Shown here: positions 9,874 through 19,679 of the stretch, one piece after another | Layout of the letters: each line of letters opens with the position of its first letter | Position numbering within the stretch: the first letter of the stretch is position 1 | NCBI RefSeq assembly: GCF_002259795.1 | Contig: NZ_MWXA01000005.1 | Coordinates: 186,001-250,000 of the forward strand | DNA: 64,000 nt | From: Bifidobacterium aquikefiri | Lineage (GTDB): Bacteria; Actinomycetota; Actinomycetes; Actinomycetales; Bifidobacteriaceae | Reading direction: 5' to 3' | Translations under genes and position numbers: made by a program | Notes under the pieces: model-generated | The model's database searches: none | The model's input: the letters and a program-made list of their open reading frames with translations, nothing else | Told to the model about the DNA's origin: nothing

Positions 9874-12800
9874 TTATTCTGCGTTTACCGCGTCCTTGAT
9901 GGCCTGCTTCAACTGATCCTGGGCCTGACCATATGCATTGAAATCGCCCTTCTTCAGGGCATTTTCGGAATCTTCCATCGCCTGATTTGCCGCGTCAAGA
10001 GCTTTCTTCAGCTCAGCGTTATCTTTCGTTGAAGATTCTCCGCTCTTCGAACCACTTGACTCGGTTCCTTCCGAAGTGGAATCGGACTGCTGACCTGTCG
10101 CATTCTCGGCATCACCTGCTGATGCGCCAGAATTGCCGCCGAACACCTGATTCAGAGCTTCATCCAAGGTATTGGCAAAGCCCACCTGATCGCCAAAGGC
10201 GACAAGTACTTTCTTCAGCAATGGGAAGCTGGTGTTGCCGCTGGATTGAACATACACCGGCTCGACATACACCAGACCACCGCCAATGGGAAGCGTGAGC
10301 AGATTGCCACGCTTGACCGACGTGCTTCCTGATTCAAGAAGATTCAGTTCCTTGGAAACATCCGCATTCGCATTGAAGTTATTCTGTGCCTGCCCTGGTC
10401 CTGGAACATTCGCATCCTTCGGAAGTTCAAGAAGTCTGATGGTTCCATAGTTTGAACCAACTTTTCCGGCAGTGCTGCCGGCATCGGAATCAACGGAAAG
10501 GAATCCGGTGAGAATTTCTCTCGTGGAGCTACCCGCAGGGATATAGGTCGACGTTAACGAGAATAATGGTTTAGCGGTTCCCGGCGTTTTCATCGTCAAA
10601 TAGTACGGCGGCTGCAACACATTGTCTTCTTGATTCAGCTTGGATTCAACCGGGTCGATCGGCGTCTGCCAGAAGTCTTCTCCTGAGAAGAATTGATTTG
10701 CAGTATCCACATGGTATTTTGCGAGCAGCTGTCGCTGCACCTTGAACAGACTCTCCGGATAACGTAAGTGACTCATCAAGTCGCCAGAAATGCTTGAGAT
10801 TGGCTTGTATTGCCCGGGAAACACCTTTTCCCACGCCTTCAGCACAGGGTCTTGAGGGTCCCATGCGTACAGATTCACCGAACCATCGTAAGCATCGACG
10901 GTTGCCTTTACGGAATTACGGATGTAGTTGGCATTCTGTGATCCCAGTCCCTTGACGGTAGACGAAGTCTGCGTTGTGGAGTCCTTGGTTGCGGCACCAA
11001 GATCGACGGTTTGCGAATATGGATAATTCGCAGAGGTTGTATATCCATCAATGATCCACTTCACTCGCCCGTCGACGACTGCTGGATATACGCGACCGTC
11101 CAGGGTGAGGTAAGGCGCAACTTTGGCAACGCGTTCCTTTGGATTGCGGTCGTACAGAATCTGAGAATTCGGAGTAACACGGTCTGAAAACAGAATCTGG
11201 TCAGAACCAAAACGAATCGCATACATGAGACGCGAGAAAAGGTTGCCGACACTGGGACCACCATTGCCGGTGAAGGTGTTGGTTGCACCCTCGGAACCCT
11301 TGGGATAATCGAATTCCCAAGATTGTGTGCCCTTTGGCGAACCCACGATCGAATAGTCGGGAGCATTCGGCGAGAAATAGATCCTTGGCTCATAATGCTC
11401 GGAATCGGTGAGCTTTCCCTGCGTTGGAACTCCAGATTCGAAGAACTCAGGCTGACCGTCCGCGGTCACCTTGTTGCCATAGGCAGCCACGACGCCATAG
11501 CCATGCGTATATACCGTATGATCATTGACCCAGTTTCGATTGTCATTGCCCGCAAGATTCAATTCACGCGCACCGATCAGAGTATCCTGACTCCTGCCAT
11601 CAATGTCGTATTTATCGACTGCAAGCGTATCCTCGAAATTGTAATACTGTTTGGATTGCTGAAGCTGCCGGAACGTGGGAGAAACCACCTGTGGATCAAG
11701 CAGACGAATCTGCGCCGTTGTCTCGGCATCCTCGGCCAATGCGCCAGACTTACCGGTTGTCGTTGCCTGGTAATTCTCAACCTTCAACTTATTGAGTCCA
11801 AAGGCGGCGGTCGTTGCCGTTATATTTCTCTGGATATACGTGGATTCCGTCTCTTGCTCATTGGGATTCACCTTGAATCGTTGAATGATCATCGGAGCCA
11901 CGCCGGTCAGCATGATGCTCACCACCACAACGGTGGCTATCGCAATTGCAGGAACCTTCCATTCCTTCAGCACTGAGGATATGGTGACATTCGGCGAGGC
12001 GTTCTCACGAAGACTCTTCGCATTCATGATCCAGATACCCACAATCACGCCGAGCACCAAGGTGAGCACCGACATGATGATATTTGCGGGAATGGTGATA
12101 TGAACCGACGTATAGCCAGCGCCCGTGATGCGGTCGCTTTCCTCGGTCACGGTATTGAAGATGCCAAGGAGAATCCGCACCGACCAGACCACCATATTGA
12201 TAATGACCCAAGCACCAACCTGGTGACGTGCATGCTTGGTCATACTGATGATGCTGTGACCACGAATAGGCATGGTGAGACGAATACCACTCATAAGGAA
12301 GTGCGTGATCACAGAGAAGACCAATCCCGCCAAGAGCAACATGGCGAGGGCGCTCATGCAAAGCTGCAAGCCTGGAAGTATGAAGACGAAGAAGCCATCA
12401 TCAAGACCGAACTGCGGATCCTTCGTGCCAAACGACTGTGCGTGGAACATCATCACCAGCTGTGCCCAGTTCGTATTCAGACGAGAACCAAAGACAAGGC
12501 CGACTATCAGCGAAATGATGACAGCGGTACGACGAGCCACCGTTGAACTCACCGATTTACCCAGCTCGATGACATCACCCTTGACTCGTATGGTTGAGCC
12601 ATCGGGGTCGGCAGGACGGTTCCGAATCGCCATGGTTGCCGAACCATAGGTAATCAAAGCCATAACGATTGCATATGCCAACCACAGACCGACCTTTATA
12701 GCGAGCTGTATCCAAATCACCGATGCAAATCCAACCTGGGTGAACCACATGACCTCAGTGATGAAATGCGCCAGCAATGCAACGATTGCAAGCACAATAA

Positions 12801-13038
12801 CCACAGCAAGAACCAGACCGATAAGGATTTTTGCTCCAAGCGAATTGCCAAATGCACTGGACCGATGCGCAGTTATGCGGAAGGCTTTCTTGCTCCGCCG
12901 CGCACTGCCTGATGCACGATTATCGTCTCCATCTGTACGAATATCATCGACATGCGCCTCATCATTGCTTCCCCGCCGGGACCCACGCCCGTCTGAGGGA
13001 TCTTCGAACATATGCGAAAAACTACCAAAAAATGACAT
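9874..13038 (-). CDS. UPF0182 family large membrane protein
   Basis: Actinobacterial UPF0182 family, function unknown; 1054 residues, near the usual family length. A hydrophilic N-terminus of about 60 residues leads into several membrane segments within residues 70-350, such as ILIGLVLAVVIVLAIVALLA and VWIQLAIKVGLWLAYAIVMA-like stretches. A large soluble region of about 600 residues follows, presumably extracytoplasmic, with typical family segments PYLTLDGRVYPAVVDGRVKW and LRYPESLFKVQRQLLAKYH. The C-terminal 90 residues are low-complexity Ser/Gly/Asp and then helical (ALDAANQAMEDSENALKKGD). It stands alone between pth and the divergent GH3 gene. No clear ribosome binding site precedes the ATG. 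Confidence 0.9.
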   Translation of the reverse strand: MSFFGSFSHMFEDPSDGRGSRRGSNDEAHVDDIRTDGDDNRASGSARRSKKAFRITAHRSSAFGNSLGAKILIGLVLAVVIVLAIVALLAHFITEVMWFTQVGFASVIWIQLAIKVGLWLAYAIVMALITYGSATMAIRNRPADPDGSTIRVKGDVIELGKSVSSTVARRTAVIISLIVGLVFGSRLNTNWAQLVMMFHAQSFGTKDPQFGLDDGFFVFILPGLQLCMSALAMLLLAGLVFSVITHFLMSGIRLTMPIRGHSIISMTKHARHQVGAWVIINMVVWSVRILLGIFNTVTEESDRITGAGYTSVHITIPANIIMSVLTLVLGVIVGIWIMNAKSLRENASPNVTISSVLKEWKVPAIAIATVVVVSIMLTGVAPMIIQRFKVNPNEQETESTYIQRNITATTAAFGLNKLKVENYQATTTGKSGALAEDAETTAQIRLLDPQVVSPTFRQLQQSKQYYNFEDTLAVDKYDIDGRSQDTLIGARELNLAGNDNRNWVNDHTVYTHGYGVVAAYGNKVTADGQPEFFESGVPTQGKLTDSEHYEPRIYFSPNAPDYSIVGSPKGTQSWEFDYPKGSEGATNTFTGNGGPSVGNLFSRLMYAIRFGSDQILFSDRVTPNSQILYDRNPKERVAKVAPYLTLDGRVYPAVVDGRVKWIIDGYTTSANYPYSQTVDLGAATKDSTTQTSSTVKGLGSQNANYIRNSVKATVDAYDGSVNLYAWDPQDPVLKAWEKVFPGQYKPISSISGDLMSHLRYPESLFKVQRQLLAKYHVDTANQFFSGEDFWQTPIDPVESKLNQEDNVLQPPYYLTMKTPGTAKPLFSLTSTYIPAGSSTREILTGFLSVDSDAGSTAGKVGSNYGTIRLLELPKDANVPGPGQAQNNFNANADVSKELNLLESGSTSVKRGNLLTLPIGGGLVYVEPVYVQSSGNTSFPLLKKVLVAFGDQVGFANTLDEALNQVFGGNSGASAGDAENATGQQSDSTSEGTESSGSKSGESSTKDNAELKKALDAANQAMEDSENALKKGDFNAYGQAQDQLKQAIKDAVNAE

Positions 13039-13080
13039 AACTCAAGATTACATGAACCCCTCCAGATAGCATGGAACACT

Positions 13081-14364
13081 ATGGAAAAGCTGAAAAATGG
13101 ACAAATCTATGCTGTGTCTGTTCTGAAAGCACGGCTCGGACATTCGATCCTGAGACGCTTCATCGCATTCATCATCGCTACGATGATCACCATCGTTTTC
13201 AGTGCTTGCTCGACCGAACAGCGGGAACCAACTCCATCGCTGACGAGTCAAGGCACATCAACGAGCATCCATCTCGATGTCAAGAAACAAGGAGTTCCGG
13301 CACCACACCTTAACGATCAGCAGAAGGCAGCGTTACAGGCCAGCAAGCGAGTTTCCTCCATGTCGGTGCAGGATCAGGCAGCGCAATTGGTAATGATTCC
13401 ACTCCAAGCTGGCACAGCGGCCAATACGGTTCAAGATGACATTCAGAACAGACATATAGGGTCAGTCCTTCTCTTTGGAAACAGCACAGCTGGCGTTGCT
13501 GCGGTCCATGCTGAAACACAAACACTGCAGTCCTATGCGTCCAATGGCGATGGGCTGCTCATCGCAACTGACCAGGAGGGTGGCGCTGTCCAGCACCTCA
13601 AAGGCCCTGGATTCGCTCAGATGCCCAGCGCCGTCACTCAAGGTCAGATGGATACTCAAACCTTGCGAATCAATGCGAGATCGTGGGGCGCATCACTGCA
13701 ATCCGCGGGAGTGAATGTTGATTTTGCTCCATCTGTTGACACCGTACAGACTCAGCCACGTTCGAACAATGCTGCAATTGGAGCCCTCAATCGAGATTTC
13801 GGTCTCGATGCAAACGGCAATTCCTCACACGCCTCCGCCTTTATTCAGGGAATGGCCGATGCTGAAGTGTCGACTGCGATTAAGCACTACCCTGGACTTG
13901 GAGCGGTTGCTGGCAATACTGATTTCACCAATTCAGGAATCACCGATTCCACGACTACGCTGGATGGCCAAGAAATTTCCGCATTCGATGCGACGCTTAC
14001 GGCAAATCCCGCTATGGTCATGATGTCGCTTGCGACATATTCGAAGATCGACCCCGACAATCCCGCCGCATTCTCGTCCATCATCATGCAGCGCCATCTT
14101 AGAGACGAGAAGCACTTTCAGGGCATCATCGTTTCAGACTCTCTGTCAGCTCAGGCTTTGTCAAACATTGCAGTGAACGAACTCGGAGTTCGGTTCATTC
14201 AGGCAGGTGGCGATCTTGTTTGCGCAGACGCACCTGGATACATCGATACAATCCTGGATGGGATCATTGATAGGGCACAGAGAAATACGGACTTCGCCGA
14301 GCAGGTCAAGGCATCTGCCACTCGCGTACTCACCCTCAAATATGAGAAAAACCTGGTCCAATAA
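13081..14364 (+). CDS. Glycoside hydrolase family 3 lipoprotein (NagZ-like)
   Basis: Probable beta-N-acetylhexosaminidase-type GH3 enzyme anchored to the outer face of the membrane. The 427-residue precursor has a basic start, a hydrophobic stretch FIAFIIATMITIVFSA and a lipobox cysteine at residue 43 (FSAC). The GH3 N-terminal barrel shows ATDQEGGAVQHLKGPGF, the KHYPGLGAVAGNT motif that corresponds to the conserved KHFPGHG of the family, and IIVSDSLSAQAL with the aspartate nucleophile. There is no second GH3 domain, as expected for NagZ-like enzymes. Peptidoglycan fragments or surface glycans are likely substrates, by family. It is divergent from UPF0182 and convergent with the GT4 gene. Confidence 0.85.
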   Translation: MEKLKNGQIYAVSVLKARLGHSILRRFIAFIIATMITIVFSACSTEQREPTPSLTSQGTSTSIHLDVKKQGVPAPHLNDQQKAALQASKRVSSMSVQDQAAQLVMIPLQAGTAANTVQDDIQNRHIGSVLLFGNSTAGVAAVHAETQTLQSYASNGDGLLIATDQEGGAVQHLKGPGFAQMPSAVTQGQMDTQTLRINARSWGASLQSAGVNVDFAPSVDTVQTQPRSNNAAIGALNRDFGLDANGNSSHASAFIQGMADAEVSTAIKHYPGLGAVAGNTDFTNSGITDSTTTLDGQEISAFDATLTANPAMVMMSLATYSKIDPDNPAAFSSIIMQRHLRDEKHFQGIIVSDSLSAQALSNIAVNELGVRFIQAGGDLVCADAPGYIDTILDGIIDRAQRNTDFAEQVKASATRVLTLKYEKNLVQ

Positions 14365-14401
14365 TTCTCCGACCCACCACTCATGCCATATCTCGTGGCT
14401 C

Positions 14402-15562
14402 TCAGTGCTTTCTGATGCCGATCGCCTGATGATAAACCTCTTCGACCTGATCGGCTACGGTTGCAACATCATATGAGGTCAGTAGAGCCTGCTCTTCGTC
14501 ATGCACGTGTTCGGACCATGTATGATCCGTAAGTGCCTTGGCCATGCTCTCTGCAAGTGCCTGGGCTCGGCCTTCTCCCTTAACCGGGAACAGCGCATTC
14601 TCCTGGTTCATCAAGGTACTTCTATAGCCTGGATTGTCACCGGCAAGCACCACCTTCGAACCTGAGGCTATGGCCTCCAGCAACACGATGCCGAACGATT
14701 CTCCACCCGTTGACGGGAAGACTGCCACATCGGCACTTGCCAGCAATGACGGCTTGTCATGCTCCTCGATGAACCCAATAAAACTGCAATGCAACCGAAG
14801 GTCACTCGCCTGTTTTTTCGATTCTTCCAGCAGTGGTCCCTTGCCTGCAAAGGTGACATGCATACCTTCTGGAAAAAGATGATGACTCTCACCCCAATGC
14901 AATGCTTCAATCAACACCCCGGCACCCTTACGCTCAACGAAACGACCAAGGAACACCACATGTGGACCATTGCCATGGAACGCATCGATGGATCGCTGCC
15001 CGGCCTGTGCCTTGCGTTGCCTCAGATCCTTCACATCGACAGGGTTGGGTATGACACAACTATCGACATGCGCCGTGAGATGTGCATAATCCGCTGCAAC
15101 CTTGGAAACAGCAATGACCTCGTCAATTCGTCGATGCGTACGTGCATTGATTGTCCCGAGAATCTTTCCACCGATATATGAAAGCATGCCGGCAGGCGCA
15201 ATGTGATAGGTTGCCACAACGGCTATCGAATCCTCGGCACGAGTCAGGACCCTTCCCGCAAAAAGAGGACTGTAGGGTGCCTGAACATGAAGCACATCAA
15301 ATCGGCAGTCATCCAATACCTGCAGAATTGACGAAGACTTTGAAATAATAGGGATTCTCATTCTATTCCCGTTGAACGCCACCATCATATTGCGAGCCAA
15401 CGGATGAATGTGCTCGACAGGCCTATCCTCAGTCTGACCGACAAGATAATGGACTTCATTGCCTCGTCTGGCCAACTCCTTGCCAAGAGTAAGTATGTGT
15501 GCCTGAACGCCGTCCAAAACATCAAGTGTGTCATCAAAAACAAAGCCGATTCGCAACGTCAT
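14402..15562 (-). CDS. Glycosyltransferase family 4 protein
   Basis: GT-B fold glycosyltransferase of about 386 residues that moves a sugar from a nucleotide donor, probably onto a lipid or cell-wall glycan acceptor. Visible parts: RIGFVFDDTLDVLDGVQAHI at the N-terminus (acceptor domain, PimA/PimB-like glycine-rich opening), VVFLGRFVERKGAGVLIEAL (start of the donor domain) and the donor-binding E-x7-E region ESFGIVLLEAIASGSKVV. The reading frame opens upstream at 15622; I place the start at 15562 because the family begins just before RIGFVFDD, though neither start has a clear ribosome binding site. Actinobacterial homologues include mannosyltransferases of phosphatidylinositol mannoside synthesis; the exact substrate here is unknown. 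Confidence 0.82.
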   Translation of the reverse strand: MTLRIGFVFDDTLDVLDGVQAHILTLGKELARRGNEVHYLVGQTEDRPVEHIHPLARNMMVAFNGNRMRIPIISKSSSILQVLDDCRFDVLHVQAPYSPLFAGRVLTRAEDSIAVVATYHIAPAGMLSYIGGKILGTINARTHRRIDEVIAVSKVAADYAHLTAHVDSCVIPNPVDVKDLRQRKAQAGQRSIDAFHGNGPHVVFLGRFVERKGAGVLIEALHWGESHHLFPEGMHVTFAGKGPLLEESKKQASDLRLHCSFIGFIEEHDKPSLLASADVAVFPSTGGESFGIVLLEAIASGSKVVLAGDNPGYRSTLMNQENALFPVKGEGRAQALAESMAKALTDHTWSEHVHDEEQALLTSYDVATVADQVEEVYHQAIGIRKH

Positions 15563-15744
15563 GCGTTCGATGGTAGTACCACGCTTCGAAAGAGAACCGA
15601 GAATGAGCCAAGTCTCGCGCATAGTCAGGGCGGAATGCCTATCCCGTGCCAGACTTGGATGTGCGACTCACCGACTCTTCAGACCGACAATTGACTAGCA
15701 TTGCTAAGAAGGCATTGATTTCTGATTGGTTGCGAAAGGCTCCT

Positions 15745-16773
15745 ATGAATCCGACGATTGGCATAGTACTGCTCTATATACCTGTGTTGCTCTTTGGAGG
15801 ACTCTTTATTGTCTCCTTTTGGAGGGAGCCGCGTCAATTTCGAAATTCCATATACCTCAGTCTTTTCATTATCTGCCTCGCAACCAATCTCCTGATGGGA
15901 TTCGGTCAGGAATGGATGGTGCTGCCAATACTGGTTGCCATAACGATGTGTCCGATCATCGTAATCGTATTTCTTGGCATCAATTCAATCGTGGTCGCAC
16001 GGCATGAGGGATTATCGAAGACCACGATCCTTCCAGGTCTACTCGCATTCGCAATGATTCTGTTCTTTATCGCTTTCCCTGTGCTCACTGCTATTCATGC
16101 TCCACAGACCTTGGTCAGCATTGCAGGGCTGATGGTGCTCGAAGGGATATGGTTCTTTTTCACCTTCACCGCGCTCCTCGCCTACTCGTGGATATATCGA
16201 ATGCTGCCAAAACGCAGACGCTATGACTACATCATCATTCATGGTGCAGGTCTTCAAGGCACGGAACCAACTCCCCTTCTCAGGGGAAGAATCGACAAGG
16301 CAGTGCAACTCTGGAAACGGCAGCAGGGATACGGCAAGCTCATAGCTTCAGGAGGCCAGGGTGCGGACGAGCAAATCTCTGAAGCAGAGGCAATGAGTCG
16401 ATATATGCGACAAGAATGCGGTGTGCCTGCTGAAAATATCCTGCTCGAGAATCGATCAACCACAACAATGGAAAATCTCGTCTTTTCCAGATCCCTGATC
16501 ACCGAACTCTCAGACAACAACAACTATCGTTGCGCCTTGGTCACGAGCGATTACCATGTATTTCGCGCAGCTGAATATGCACATCGTCTGCATCTCAAAG
16601 CCGATGGAGTTGGCAGCCATACCAAAGGCTACTACTGGCCCACTGCCTTTATACGTGAATTCGTTGCGATTTCAATCAATCATCGATGGCCATACATCGT
16701 CATTGCATGCCTCTGGCTCATTTCATTGATGATTCAGACCTTTGGACCGGTATTGCCGCAATTCATCCACTGA
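15745..16773 (+). CDS. YdcF/SanA-like DUF218 membrane protein
   Basis: About 342 residues. The first roughly 160 residues form four to five membrane segments (for example GIVLLYIPVLLFGGLFIVSF and LLAFAMILFFIAFPVLTAI). The soluble C-terminal part is a DUF218 (YdcF/ElyC/SanA) domain: YDYIIIHGAGLQGTEPTPLL, KLIASGGQGADEQISEAEAM, ENRSTTTMENLVFSRSL and CALVTSDYHVFRAAEYA. Such proteins are linked to envelope polysaccharide or peptidoglycan homeostasis. The frame opens at 15646, but the ATG at 15745 with AAAGG upstream starts just before the first membrane segment. It is divergent from the GT4 gene. Confidence 0.85.
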   Translation: MNPTIGIVLLYIPVLLFGGLFIVSFWREPRQFRNSIYLSLFIICLATNLLMGFGQEWMVLPILVAITMCPIIVIVFLGINSIVVARHEGLSKTTILPGLLAFAMILFFIAFPVLTAIHAPQTLVSIAGLMVLEGIWFFFTFTALLAYSWIYRMLPKRRRYDYIIIHGAGLQGTEPTPLLRGRIDKAVQLWKRQQGYGKLIASGGQGADEQISEAEAMSRYMRQECGVPAENILLENRSTTTMENLVFSRSLITELSDNNNYRCALVTSDYHVFRAAEYAHRLHLKADGVGSHTKGYYWPTAFIREFVAISINHRWPYIVIACLWLISLMIQTFGPVLPQFIH

Positions 16774-16938
16774 TTTCATCATGGAGCACCATGCATCATG
16801 CACTTCACACCTGTCCTCGCATGGTAAAACATGTATACGCCCATTACACGATGGCATATCCGGCTATCGAGGCACGATCTGATACTCTTTTACCGTTTCT
16901 GCAGACAGTACGAGTGCAGCCAATCAACTCATGAAATT

Positions 16939-17424
16939 GGGGTTATAGGCTCAGAAGTATGGGTTTATGCCTTCGCTGGCGTGCTGGCGTGTAATTCGTT
17001 CCAGTCGATGCCATGCTCCGCTCCCGTCATTCCGAGCGAGCGGAGCGAGTCGATCAGATAGCCGACCTGCTGATAGCCCAAGGGCCGTCATCCCGAGCGA
17101 GCGCAGCGAGTCGAGGGATCTTGGCTGTCGATGCTTGCAAGGGTGAGATCTCTCGACTCGCTGCGCTCGCTCGAGATGACAAGGGAAGTGGATTCGGTCG
17201 GGGTGACGAGGGACGCGGGGATGGTTGGGATGGTTGGGATGGTTGGGATGGCGGGCATCGACATTGGATTGTTCCTGCTCTCCTGGTCCCGTTGCGATAC
17301 ATGATGGTGCCGCAATGCGGGTATGGGGTTGCTTTCATATCTTCCCAAGTCACTCAGGATTATCAACCAGCCCAAACCCCAGTTGGGAGAACGTCTCACG
17401 GCATGTTTCACACACTTTCATGCC
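16939..17424 (-). repeat. Composite intergenic repeat, copy 1 (IS-derived)
   Basis: The 0.9-kb gap 16774-17674 holds no gene but contains this element, which reappears in opposite orientation at 43646-44202. Shared segments include TGCTGGCGTGTAATTCGTTC (16982 on), the palindromic GAGCGAGCG blocks (17028-17180), and the stretch that encodes, on the minus strand from 17338, the remnant start MKATPYPHCGTIMYRNG. That peptide resembles the zinc-ribbon N-terminus of IS256-variant transposases but has lost its first cysteine. A GGGATGGTT run occurs at 17219-17253. The flanks 16774-16938 and 17425-17674 show nothing else. Confidence 0.75.
17087..17180. repeat. Large GAGCGAGCG palindrome inside composite repeat copy 1
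   Basis: Arms 17087-17120 and 17147-17180 are 34 bases long with two mismatches, built on GTCATCCCGAGCGAGCGCAG and its complement, around a 26-base loop. A further half unit lies at 17028-17055. The same unit is found at 43908-44004 in copy 2. Confidence 0.85.
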
Positions 17425-17674
17425 GTGCCGTTATACCAGCGTAAAAATTATAAAACAGGAGCAACACCCACTCCCACAAGAACTAGGAAACGATTTCCCA
17501 CACACCTCTGTGCCAATAGCCCTGAAATTACGTCACTCATGAAATTACGCATTGTGCAGCAATCTGAAAGTATCAGATCGAATTGTTTGCACCGTATGGA
17601 TTCCAATCCAACGAATATCAGAATCCTATACTCAATGCAATGCCGCACAATGCGCAATTTCGATGATTTTCAGG

Positions 17675-18709
17675 CTAAGCCTGTACCGCTCCCAACTTTA
17701 CCTGCTTGGTTCCCCGATGAATTGTCCCAGTATCTGAGTCTGCCTCGATGCCATGTTTTGCATCATGACGAACCCACCATGTCGATAGCACCGATCCTGA
17801 GATGTTGTGCCATACACTGAAGAACGTAGAGGGAATTGCAACGATTGGATTGGTGGCGAATGCCTGAAGGGCAAGGGTCGCACCCAATGCGGAATCCTGC
17901 ATGCCAACTTCGAAGGTAATTGCCTTCTGTTGCGCATAACGGAAACCTTTTGGATAAATCTTGTACATCAGCTTGCTGAACAGGAATCCAAGCGTATAAC
18001 CACTCAGGTTATGCAGCATCACGACGGGAAGCAGCAGTGCCGTCTCAGCGCTGAAGAGCTTCGCATTGTTGGCCGCGACGACAACGCCAATGATGATCAG
18101 AATTGCCACCTGTGAGACGGCTGGCAACGCAACCGTCACTTTCTGAACGTGCTTGCCGAAGATCGTATGGACGATGACGCCCAGTGCGACAGGAATCAGC
18201 ACGACCTGCACCGAGGTGAGGAACAGCTTCTCGACTGGAATCTGAACATATGAGCTGGCCAATGCACTCATAAGCAACGGAACCATGAACGGTGCACACA
18301 AAGTCGAGAGCAGACCAATGGAAACGTCCAAGGCGACATCTCCCTTGGAAAGGAACGACATCACGTTTGAGGATGTCCCCGATGGGCAGCAGCCCACAAG
18401 GATCACACCTACTGCAAGCATTCCGTTCAAGCGGAATATCCAGCACAGAAGGACCGCCAGCAGTGGCATGATCAAATAGTGTGCAACCGTGCCGACAATC
18501 ACCATCAGTGGCATGCGGATAATTCGCTTGAAATCCTCAATACTCAGCGTCATTCCCATTCCAAAAAGAATGATGCTGAGAAAATAATTAACGTAGCTCT
18601 TCGCCCACAGACTGGTCTGCGGCTCGAAGAAGTTGAGTATCGCCCAAAGCACGACTACAAGTGTGAACCACTTTGTCAGCCATGAGCTAAATTGCTGGAC
18701 TTTTGCCAT
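17675..18709 (-). CDS. BASS-family sodium-dependent transporter
   Basis: Bile acid:sodium symporter (BASS) family membrane protein, about 344 residues and nine to ten membrane segments. Typical family stretches are NYFLSIILFGMGMTLSIEDF near residue 45, VGVILVGCCPSGTSSNVMSF with the proline-glycine substrate/sodium crossover motif, and AFATNPIVAIPSTFFSVWHN with the C-terminal crossover helix. Bacterial members carry organic anions, including pantoate and other small acids, so a bile acid substrate should not be assumed. The ATG at 18709 is preferred over the GTG at 18721 because GGGAAGG lies at suitable distance. It is followed on the minus strand by the composite repeat region. Confidence 0.88.
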   Translation of the reverse strand: MAKVQQFSSWLTKWFTLVVVLWAILNFFEPQTSLWAKSYVNYFLSIILFGMGMTLSIEDFKRIIRMPLMVIVGTVAHYLIMPLLAVLLCWIFRLNGMLAVGVILVGCCPSGTSSNVMSFLSKGDVALDVSIGLLSTLCAPFMVPLLMSALASSYVQIPVEKLFLTSVQVVLIPVALGVIVHTIFGKHVQKVTVALPAVSQVAILIIIGVVVAANNAKLFSAETALLLPVVMLHNLSGYTLGFLFSKLMYKIYPKGFRYAQQKAITFEVGMQDSALGATLALQAFATNPIVAIPSTFFSVWHNISGSVLSTWWVRHDAKHGIEADSDTGTIHRGTKQVKLGAVQA

Positions 18710-18814
18710 TGTATTATCCACCTTCCCTTCTTAAAACCGGAAACGTACGCTGTTTCTCAGACCAAGGGAGGTGGATGACCGCTATGTGAACAAAGTTAAT
18801 AAATAAATATTAGT

Positions 18815-19288
18815 CTAGAGTTGAGCGACTATGTCCTTTTCGATGCTCTCAGGAGTGGTTGTCGGAGCGTAACGATTCACCACATTGCCATGCTTATCAA
18901 TCAAGAATTTCGTGAAATTCCATTTGATGCTTTTCATCCCAATGCCAGACTTCTGTTCCTTGAGCCACTCATAGAGTGGATCTGCATGGTCACCATTGAC
19001 GTCAATCTTTGCAAAGCGTGGGAACTCGGTGCCGTATTTCACACGGCAAAAGGATCCTATCTCTTCATCTGTTCCAGGTGCCTGACCATTGAACTGATTA
19101 CACGGAAAATCAAGGATCTCCAAGCCCTTCTCCTTGTACTCGTGATACAACTTCTCGAGTCCTTCATACTGTGGGGTAAACCCGCATTGTGTCGCCGTGT
19201 TCACAATGAGCAATACCTTGCCCTTGTAATCGTCGAGACTTACATCATTGCCCTTCGGATCCTTCACTGTGAAATCATAGACATTCAT
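18815..19288 (-). CDS. Glutathione peroxidase family protein
   Basis: Thiol peroxidase of the GPx fold, 157 residues, cysteine type. The peroxidatic cysteine is residue 35 in [11 protein letters not shown]; the conserved glutamine and tryptophan of the catalytic tetrad appear in [12 protein letters not shown] and [12 protein letters not shown]. Non-vertebrate enzymes of this kind usually take electrons from thioredoxin-like donors, not glutathione, and reduce hydrogen peroxide or lipid hydroperoxides. The gene sits upstream of the BASS transporter on the same strand with about 100 bases between them, containing no evident terminator. Confidence 0.93.
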   Translation of the reverse strand: MNVYDFTVKDPKGNDVSLDDYKGKVLLIVNTATQCGFTPQYEGLEKLYHEYKEKGLEILDFPCNQFNGQAPGTDEEIGSFCRVKYGTEFPRFAKIDVNGDHADPLYEWLKEQKSGIGMKSIKWNFTKFLIDKHGNVVNRYAPTTTPESIEKDIVAQL

Positions 19289-19679
19289 GTTTGCTCCTTA
19301 CTGCTCGTCCAGCGTTCTGCACCACAAGTCGCCGTTGCTGTGCCCCGTTCACAACCGATGCCACAACCGACTGTGCTTTCCTTCATTATTCCTGCACTCA
19401 CCCCCATCCTCATCATTTTCAGCCGATAACATGAATCTGCCCATGCACCATCATGCAGACATGCCATCCATCGACCTCGCGTGTTTCCCAGACGGCTCGA
19501 CAGGAACCACATTCACGCAGGGGCGTCCTACGATCGTGAGGCTCATTCGAGGGGAAGCCGTACACGAAGCACAACCATACAATCTTGTACATGGTGTATT
19601 ATTTCGAATCGAACTAGAACCGAATCCGCCGACTCTCTTTTCTTCGCTAACTCAGAAATTTCCTACATCTGGAGCATGC
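19289..19679. other. Gap upstream of CPBP gene
   Basis: About 390 bases between the glutathione peroxidase start and the chosen start of the CPBP protease. The protease frame stays open through it from 19287, but the encoded stretch is rich in Pro, His and Ser and unlike the family, so I treat it as non-coding. It must hold the two divergent promoters. I see no repeat or hairpin. Confidence 0.5.

Noticed and set aside
17219-17253. Short GGGATGGTT tandem run as a CRISPR-like array
   Set aside because: Units are about 9 bp without unique spacers; it is a simple repeat inside composite repeat copy 1.
19287-19679. N-terminal extension of the CPBP protease
   Set aside because: The frame is open, but the encoded stretch is unlike the family and a better supported ATG with GGAG exists at 19680.
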